10,258 nt of DNA from Clostridia bacterium. Its GTDB lineage: Bacteria; Bacillota; Clostridia; Christensenellales; UBA1242. The stretch lies in NCBI GenBank assembly GCA_017622115.1, contig JAGART010000161.1:1-10258 (forward strand), given 5' to 3'. The notes below the pieces were generated by a model that saw only the letters and a program-made list of their open reading frames with translations, did no database searches and was not told the origin of the DNA. Position 1 is the first letter of the stretch, and every line of letters starts with the position of its first letter. Made by a program: the position numbers and the translations under genes. Shown one piece after another: positions 7,861 to 10,258 of the stretch.

Positions 7861-8211
7861 TTAAACTCTCACACCCAAAACCACAATATTCACAGTGTCC
7901 ACAATCATACCTGAAAACTGCTCTACTCTGTACTTAACAGATTTTTTGATAGATTCAGCCACAGCACTGATAGGTACACCATATTTTAATACTACAAACA
8001 AATCCAAGAAAATGCGGTTTTCGTTAGTGATTACTTTGACACCTTTGCCTAGTTGTTGCTTTTTAAAAAGTTCTGCAAAGTTGTCGCTTAACCTTTTTGA
8101 AACCAAGTCGATGACACCATAACAATCCAAAGCCGCTGAAGCAGCGACCGAAGCAATAGCATCATCAGATATAAAAATCTTTCCATAATAATTTGTTGTG
8201 GTTACCGACAT
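7861..8211 (-). CDS. Asp23/Gls24 family envelope-stress protein (YloU-like)
   Basis: At 116 aa it is the size of the minimal Asp23/Gls24 (YloU) family. The core is recognisable: GKIFISDDAIASVAASAALD near the N-terminus, CYGVIDLVSK next, then GVKVITNENRIFLDLFVVLKYG and a C-terminal VDTVNIVVLGV. The family gathers at the membrane or cell envelope and is linked to cell-wall homeostasis; the YloU branch is regularly encoded just before the fatty acid kinase. There is no signal peptide or transmembrane helix, so any membrane contact is through partners. The ATG (8209-8211) follows GCGAGGT. It is the first gene of the operon and has its own promoter, divergent from rpmB. Confidence 0.92.
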   Translation of the reverse strand: MSVTTTNYYGKIFISDDAIASVAASAALDCYGVIDLVSKRLSDNFAELFKKQQLGKGVKVITNENRIFLDLFVVLKYGVPISAVAESIKKSVKYRVEQFSGMIVDTVNIVVLGVRV

Positions 8212-8260
8212 AGAACCTCGCTAAATTAACCTACGAGTATTTCCCCATAGTACGATATTT

Positions 8261-8289
8261 ATTTTACTACTATATAGACTTTTTTGCAA
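8261..8289 (-). promoter_or_regulatory. Promoter of the asp23-fakA operon
   Basis: On the minus strand, TTGCAA (8284-8289) is followed by a 17-base spacer and TAAAAT (8261-8266). An inverted repeat AGACTT/AAGTCT (8276-8281 with 8288-8293) covers the -35 and part of the spacer and could be an operator. Confidence 0.6.
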
Positions 8290-8297
8290 GTCTTTTT

Positions 8298-8313
8298 GTT
8301 AAAATTTTTTAAC
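8298..8313. promoter_or_regulatory. Palindrome between divergent promoters
   Basis: GTTAAAA (8298-8304) and TTTTAAC (8307-8313) form a 7-bp dyad with a 2-base centre. It lies between the -35 boxes of the asp23 and rpmB promoters. It may be a regulator site, but AT-rich dyads also arise by chance here. Confidence 0.25.
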
Positions 8314-8349
8314 TTTTTTAGTATTTTAAAAAAATTTTGGCAAATAGTG

Positions 8350-8378
8350 TTGCAAAATTTTAAAAAAAATGATACAAT
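8350..8378 (+). promoter_or_regulatory. Promoter of rpmB
   Basis: TTGCAA (8350-8355), a 17-base spacer and TACAAT (8373-8378), with a TG one base upstream of the -10 (extended -10). Transcription should start near 8385, giving a leader of about 70 bases. That leader contains the dyad ACAAGT-TG-ACTTGT (8395-8408). Confidence 0.75.
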
Positions 8379-8454
8379 AGTCCTACATTATATGACAAGT
8401 TGACTTGTTTTATAAATATCTAATTTTTTAAACAATCGCAGGAGGTTATTTAAT

Positions 8455-8652
8455 ATGAGCAGAGAATGCGAAAACTGCGGTAAAACCAAAATGGCTGGAA
8501 ATCAAGTTCACCGTCAAAGTCAATGGGTACAACGCCGTACATTGTGTCCTAAAAATGTGAACCTTCAATCAGTAACGGTTACCGATGAAAACGGCAACAC
8601 TTGCAAAAAGAAACTTTGCACACGTTGCATCAAAAAAATGAAAGCAAACTAA
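8455..8652 (+). CDS. rpmB: Large ribosomal subunit protein bL28, zinc-binding type
   Basis: This 65-aa basic protein begins MSRECENCGKTKMAGNQVHR, the standard bL28 opening, and is the usual length. bL28 sits in the 50S subunit near the E site. Two CxxC pairs, C5-C8 and C55-C58, form the zinc ribbon of the cysteine-containing paralogue type; C31 and C50 are additional. The ATG is preceded by a strong AGGAGGT site. It is transcribed alone: its promoter lies at 8350-8378 and two terminators follow. The divergent pairing with the asp23/fakA operon is the conserved Bacillota order. Confidence 0.97.
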   Translation: MSRECENCGKTKMAGNQVHRQSQWVQRRTLCPKNVNLQSVTVTDENGNTCKKKLCTRCIKKMKAN

Positions 8653-8667
8653 TTTATTAATTTTTTT

Positions 8668-8693
8668 ACCACTCTAATTTTGAGTGGTTTTTT
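8668..8693 (+). terminator. Terminator of rpmB
   Basis: A 7-bp stem ACCACTC/GAGTGGT (8668-8674 with 8682-8688), 7-base loop and following T-run, 15 bases after the rpmB stop codon. Confidence 0.9.
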
Positions 8694-8710
8694 GTTTTTG
8701 TAACTAATAT

Positions 8711-8737
8711 AAAAAAGCGAGTAAACTCGCTTTTTTT
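8711..8737. terminator. Second, bidirectional terminator after rpmB
   Basis: GCGAG/CTCGC (8717-8721 with 8726-8730) encloses TAAA and is flanked by A6 and T7 tracts, so it works on either strand. It would also stop any transcript arriving from the minus-strand gene to the right. Confidence 0.85.
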
Positions 8738-8766
8738 ATTGACTAAAGCTACTTTGTTTTTATAAG

Positions 8767-8827
8767 GCGAGATTATCACGTCGCTTCTCTCCTCATAATG
8801 ACAATCTACTTTTAATTTATTATTTTT
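8767..8827 (+). repeat. Dispersed hairpin repeat family A, copy 1 (61 bp)
   Basis: It matches 57 of 61 bases of 9090-9150 in direct orientation, starting GCGAGATTATCACGTCGCTT. The inner arms ATTAT (8772-8776) and ATAAT (8795-8799) can pair. The reverse complement (TTGTCATTATGAGGAG, then GAAGCGACGTG) resembles a short interspersed repeat seen in many bacterial genomes. It has no coding potential. Confidence 0.85.
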
Positions 8828-8842
8828 CTACCATTTATTCAC

Positions 8843-8882
8843 CACACTCGTAGAGTGTAGCACTACGAACACTATTAGTGTG
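8843..8882. repeat. 40-bp hairpin element
   Basis: The outer arms CACACT/AGTGTG (8843-8848 with 8877-8882) and inner arms CGTAG/CTACG (8849-8853 with 8863-8867) are adjacent on the left side and separated on the right, forming a bulged hairpin. Only one copy is in the window. Confidence 0.5.
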
Positions 8883-8888
8883 AGTTAT

Positions 8889-9008
8889 CTCTCCCTCCGC
8901 CACTTCGTGGCACCTCCCTCGTCAGATGGAGGCTTAAAAGGATAATTTTAGCCAAAAAAAGGCTCCCTCTGTCGAGGGAGCTGGCTAGTTTACTAGCCTG
9001 AGGGAGAG
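8889..9008. repeat. 120-bp imperfect inverted repeat, family B (MITE-like)
   Basis: The termini are perfect: CTCTCCCTC (8889-8897) and GAGGGAGAG (9000-9008). The two halves (8889-8933 and 8961-9008) are inverted copies of one ~45-bp unit. Each contains a hairpin: GCCAC-TTC-GTGGC (8899-8911) on the left, GGCTAG-TTTA-CTAGCC (8983-8998) on the right. A second hairpin, GCTCCCTC/GAGGGAGC (8962-8969 with 8974-8981), and a central one, GGCT-T-AAAA/TTTT-AGCC (8931-8953), complete it. GGCTCCCTC...GAGGGAGC-type repeats are familiar in gut Clostridia. No transposase is present, so it could only move with help from elsewhere. Confidence 0.75.
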
Positions 9009-9025
9009 TTAATAATTAAATATCT

Positions 9026-9068
9026 TTGTCATTGCGAAGTTTACAAAGCAAACTATGGCAATCTCGCC
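9026..9068 (-). repeat. Family A repeat, inverted copy 3
   Basis: Read on the minus strand it starts GGCGAGATTGCC and ends CAATGACAA, the same ends as copy 1, but the centre is unrelated. The arms ATTGC/GCAAT (9031-9035 with 9058-9062) and AGTTT/AAACT (9038-9042 with 9050-9054) give a better hairpin than in the other copies. Confidence 0.75.
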
Positions 9069-9089
9069 TCTTTTTTATTTTTTTAAGTT

Positions 9090-9150
9090 GCGAGATTATC
9101 ACGTCGCTTCGCTCCTCATAATTACAATTTACCTTTAATTTATTATTTTT
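9090..9150 (+). repeat. Dispersed hairpin repeat family A, copy 2 (61 bp)
   Basis: Direct copy of 8767-8827 with four substitutions. It keeps the ATTAT (9095-9099) and ATAAT (9118-9122) arms. Together with copy 1 it brackets the family B element and the inverted copy. Confidence 0.85.
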
Positions 9151-9155
9151 TATAA

Positions 9156-9186
9156 GGAGAGTTAATTTTTAATATAATTAATCTCC
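9156..9186. terminator. Weak hairpin at the 3' end of the right-hand surface gene
   Basis: GGAGA-g-TTAAT (9156-9166) pairs with ATTAATCTCC (9177-9186) with one bulged base, 5 bases past the stop at 9191. The T-run is on the plus-strand side (9188-9192); on the minus strand, where the gene is, the tail is poor. It may be a processing or stability hairpin rather than a true terminator. Confidence 0.4.
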
Positions 9187-9190
9187 CTTT

Positions 9191-10258
9191 TTATACATTG
9201 TTTAAACTATCATTAACATTCGCAGAAGCACTATTCACTGCAAATTTTGCAATAATTATACTTCCGTTGATACTGCTAATTTGTAAATCGACAGACATTT
9301 TATCAGACAACAATGTATCGCCAACGTACCAGCCTAAAAATTTATAGCCACTATATGTTACAGCGCTCAAATGTATTGAGCCAGTTAGATTTTCTACATC
9401 ATATCCACAAATTCTTGCTTCACCACCGATTGTGGCATATACTGCAATCGAAGCCCTTTCAAACACCGCAGTATATATGCTATTTTGTGTGAGAGTGATT
9501 TCAAGCAAATTACTTGTAGTTACTGTTACACCTGCACTATCTATCCAACCCACAAATCTATATCCGTTCATTGCTGTTGCGTTACTTGTAAACGAACTCA
9601 ATGCGTTTTGGCTTGAATTACTCATTGCATTAGTTACTGTACCATACGCAATATTATTAGATTGAATTGTAAGTGTATATTTTTTGAGTGCAAAGTTTGC
9701 GGTATATGTTACATTTGCTGTTGCGTTGAATGTTACTGGGTTTACGGTGCTTGTGCCACCTGTTGAGATTGTCCACGACACAAATTGATAGTGGTCATTC
9801 GGTGTCGCCGTGAGGCTTACGCTAGTATTATAGTTATAAGTGCCTCCCGCCGACACCGAACCGCCTCCGCCACTGGCTACGGCGGTAGTGATTGTATATT
9901 TATTTATTGTAAATGTTGCGGTGGCTGTGATTGCACCTTTTACCGTGATATTTACACTACTCGTTGTGTATGTTTGGCTTGTTCCGTTATTCACGATTAC
10001 CCAGTTTGTAAAAGTATAGCCGGTTGCGGCTGTCGCCGCAAAAGTGATTGTACTATCGTAGTCCGCTGTTGTGTTACTACTCGGTGTTATTGTTCCGCTT
10101 CCTGTTTTAGATACAGTTACTGCATACTTTATTGGAGTAAACGCATACTCGTACGTTGTGTTTTGGGTTATACTAAATGTGTAAGTTCTGCTATTTCCAG
10201 AAGCTGTGGTGGTTACTGTGCTTCCGTTTACTTTAAGATATTCAAATTCGTACCCTGT
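9191..10258 (-). CDS. Surface protein with tandem InlB-like B repeats, C-terminal part (5' partial)
   Basis: The frame is open from the right edge of the window to TAA at 9191-9193, giving the last 355 residues; the start lies outside. A GTG at 9992-9994 is an internal codon, not the start. The fragment is five tandem units of about 72-76 residues (1-43 partial, 44-118, 119-191, 192-268, 269-341). Each complete unit has KYTxT-like opening, a Gly/Ser-rich turn, GYxFxxW and a closing YTAxF strand. The landmark Trp residues fall at 86, 162, 238 and 310. This is the pattern of the divergent InlB B-repeat (Listeria-Bacteroides type) found in extracellular and adhesive proteins. The last ~14 residues (ending NVNDSLNNV) contain no LPXTG motif, hydrophobic anchor or basic tail. 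Attachment, if any, must come from the N-terminus. The function beyond a surface role is unknown. Confidence 0.85.
   Translation of the reverse strand, partial: TGYEFEYLKVNGSTVTTTASGNSRTYTFSITQNTTYEYAFTPIKYAVTVSKTGSGTITPSSNTTADYDSTITFAATAATGYTFTNWVIVNNGTSQTYTTSSVNITVKGAITATATFTINKYTITTAVASGGGGSVSAGGTYNYNTSVSLTATPNDHYQFVSWTISTGGTSTVNPVTFNATANVTYTANFALKKYTLTIQSNNIAYGTVTNAMSNSSQNALSSFTSNATAMNGYRFVGWIDSAGVTVTTSNLLEITLTQNSIYTAVFERASIAVYATIGGEARICGYDVENLTGSIHLSAVTYSGYKFLGWYVGDTLLSDKMSVDLQISSINGSIIIAKFAVNSASANVNDSLNNV

Noticed and set aside
8400..8426. Second rpmB promoter starting with TTGACT at 8400
   Set aside because: A good -35 box, but the only T/A-rich -10 candidates are at poor spacing (15 bases) or poor match; the promoter at 8350-8378 is better in every respect.
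8767..9150. CRISPR array
   Set aside because: Repeat copies are few, in both orientations and irregularly spaced, with internal hairpins of different sequence; there are no cas genes.
9992..9994. GTG as start of the right-hand surface protein
   Set aside because: The frame is open upstream to the window edge with the same repeat pattern, and the codon lies inside a repeat unit just after its GYTFTNW motif.

Overview
The window looks like chromosome of a low-GC Gram-positive bacterium of the Bacillota, probably an uncultured gut clostridium. The evidence is the AT-rich composition, strong GGAGG-type ribosome binding sites, the Bacillota-typical block asp23-like / fatty-acid-kinase-like diverging from rpmB, a Zn-type bL28, and large surface proteins of the DUF6273 / GLUG / InlB-B-repeat type. 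The genus cannot be named from the sequence alone.

Layout, left to right. A membrane-anchored surface protein on the minus strand (1-1632) runs off the left edge; a one-base frameshift near 466-487 splits it. Next on the minus strand are an HD-domain hydrolase (1823-2410), a ferritin-like putative di-iron protein (2505-3758) and a previously unlisted 55-aa protein (3858-4025). The last three appear to be separate transcription units: the HD gene and the 55-aa gene have recognisable sigma-A-type promoters, and hairpin terminators separate the units. Divergent from them on the plus strand is a class-3-type aldehyde dehydrogenase (4164-5561) with an in-frame TAA after codon 263. A small, very basic protein with a cysteine cluster follows (5805-6044, minus). 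Then comes the asp23-like / fakA-like operon (8211 down to 6174, minus), which diverges from rpmB (8455-8652, plus).

After rpmB lie two strong terminators and about 450 bases without a gene. This stretch holds a cluster of hairpin-forming dispersed repeats: two 61-bp direct copies and one inverted copy of one family, a 120-bp imperfect inverted repeat of a second family, and a separate 40-bp hairpin. The right end (9191-10258, minus) is the C-terminal part of a second surface protein made of tandem InlB-like repeats; its start lies outside the window.

Functionally the centre is housekeeping: ribosomal protein, fatty acid activation and envelope homeostasis. The two ends are adhesin- or surface-type accessory genes. 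Two of the ten protein genes carry a single disabling lesion while both flanks stay intact. That suggests either recent decay or errors in the assembled sequence. I see no CRISPR array, tRNA, rRNA, prophage or transposase. I do not see a convincing new multi-gene system. The most interesting items are the covarying repeat cluster, the triple E-30-[D/E]xxH pattern of the ferritin-like protein, and the two small unknown proteins.
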